This document shows positions 63,936 through 64,000 of a stretch of DNA of 64,000 nt, piece by piece. The notes under the pieces were generated by a model, which ran no database searches, had not been told where the DNA came from, and was given only the letters and a program-made list of their open reading frames with translations. The stretch comes from Leptasterias polaris (taxonomy: Eukaryota > Echinodermata > Asteroidea > Forcipulatida > Asteriidae): the NCBI GenBank assembly GCA_037783415.1, contig JAZGTN010000059.1, positions 62,001-126,000 on the forward strand. The letters are read 5' to 3'. Within the stretch, counting starts at the first letter, position 1. Every line of letters starts with the position of its first letter. The position numbers and the translations under genes were made by a program.

Positions 63936-64000
63936 GATGTGAGCCATAACTTGAGAGTTTTCACCACAGATTTGAAAAAGATTGAACAGAGACTGGATAT
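63936..64000 (+). CDS. BLOC1S3: BLOC1S3 exon 3, cut by window edge
   Basis: Follows the acceptor ttgtcgacag. DVSHNLRVFTTDLKKIEQRLD corresponds to the family's C-terminal coiled-coil with the ERLDI-like ending. In frame with exon 2 and truncated by the right edge. Confidence 0.82.

Overview
The window is nuclear DNA from an intron-rich animal. It holds no bacterial, organellar or viral genes. The large spectrin gene with an SH3 domain, a BLOC-1 subunit gene, Tx1-type and CR1-like LINEs, several tRNA-derived SINEs and many terminal-inverted-repeat miniature elements point to a marine invertebrate deuterostome. An echinoderm, possibly a sea star, is my best guess, but that is inference from general knowledge and was not computed.

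Positions 1 to about 43,700 are one gene on the minus strand. It is the 5' half of a beta-heavy (beta-V) spectrin, orthologous to Drosophila karst and human SPTBN5. I traced one non-coding first exon and 44 coding exons that join in a single reading frame with GT-AG introns: 2,312 codons from the ATG at 41,515 to a phase-0 donor at 931. The rest of the gene lies beyond the left edge. The protein has two calponin-homology domains (residues 1-265), then spectrin repeats. An SH3 domain near residues 837-893 sits between an acidic stretch and a lysine/arginine-rich stretch. The introns are crowded with SINEs (at least four tRNA-derived families) and at least a dozen families of small inverted-repeat elements, several nested or touching splice sites.

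Positions 43,700-61,800 are intergenic and dominated by mobile DNA. They include two possible extra 5' exons (45.1-45.5 kb), a solo element with a 9-bp target duplication (43,907-44,118), and an orphan Tx1-type LINE ORF1 on the minus strand (48.1-49.4 kb). Two TTAA-flanked elements lie back to back (49.5-50.1 kb). A decayed Tx1-type LINE on the plus strand (about 51.8-56.5 kb) ends in a copied piece of its own ORF1. A 2.2-kb element (57,078-59,280) flanked by a perfect 9-bp duplication appears to be the longer relative of the solo element at 43.9 kb. A 1,275-bp giant palindrome (60,547-61,821) is built from small palindromic units.

Positions 61,840-64,000 hold the 5' part of BLOC1S3 on the plus strand: a promoter-like CCAAT/octamer/E2F-like block, then three exons, the last cut by the window edge. 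The two host genes are divergently transcribed and have no obvious functional link. The most unusual content is the transposable-element architecture: the palindrome-of-palindromes, the composite element with its deletion derivative, and the elements placed at spectrin splice sites.
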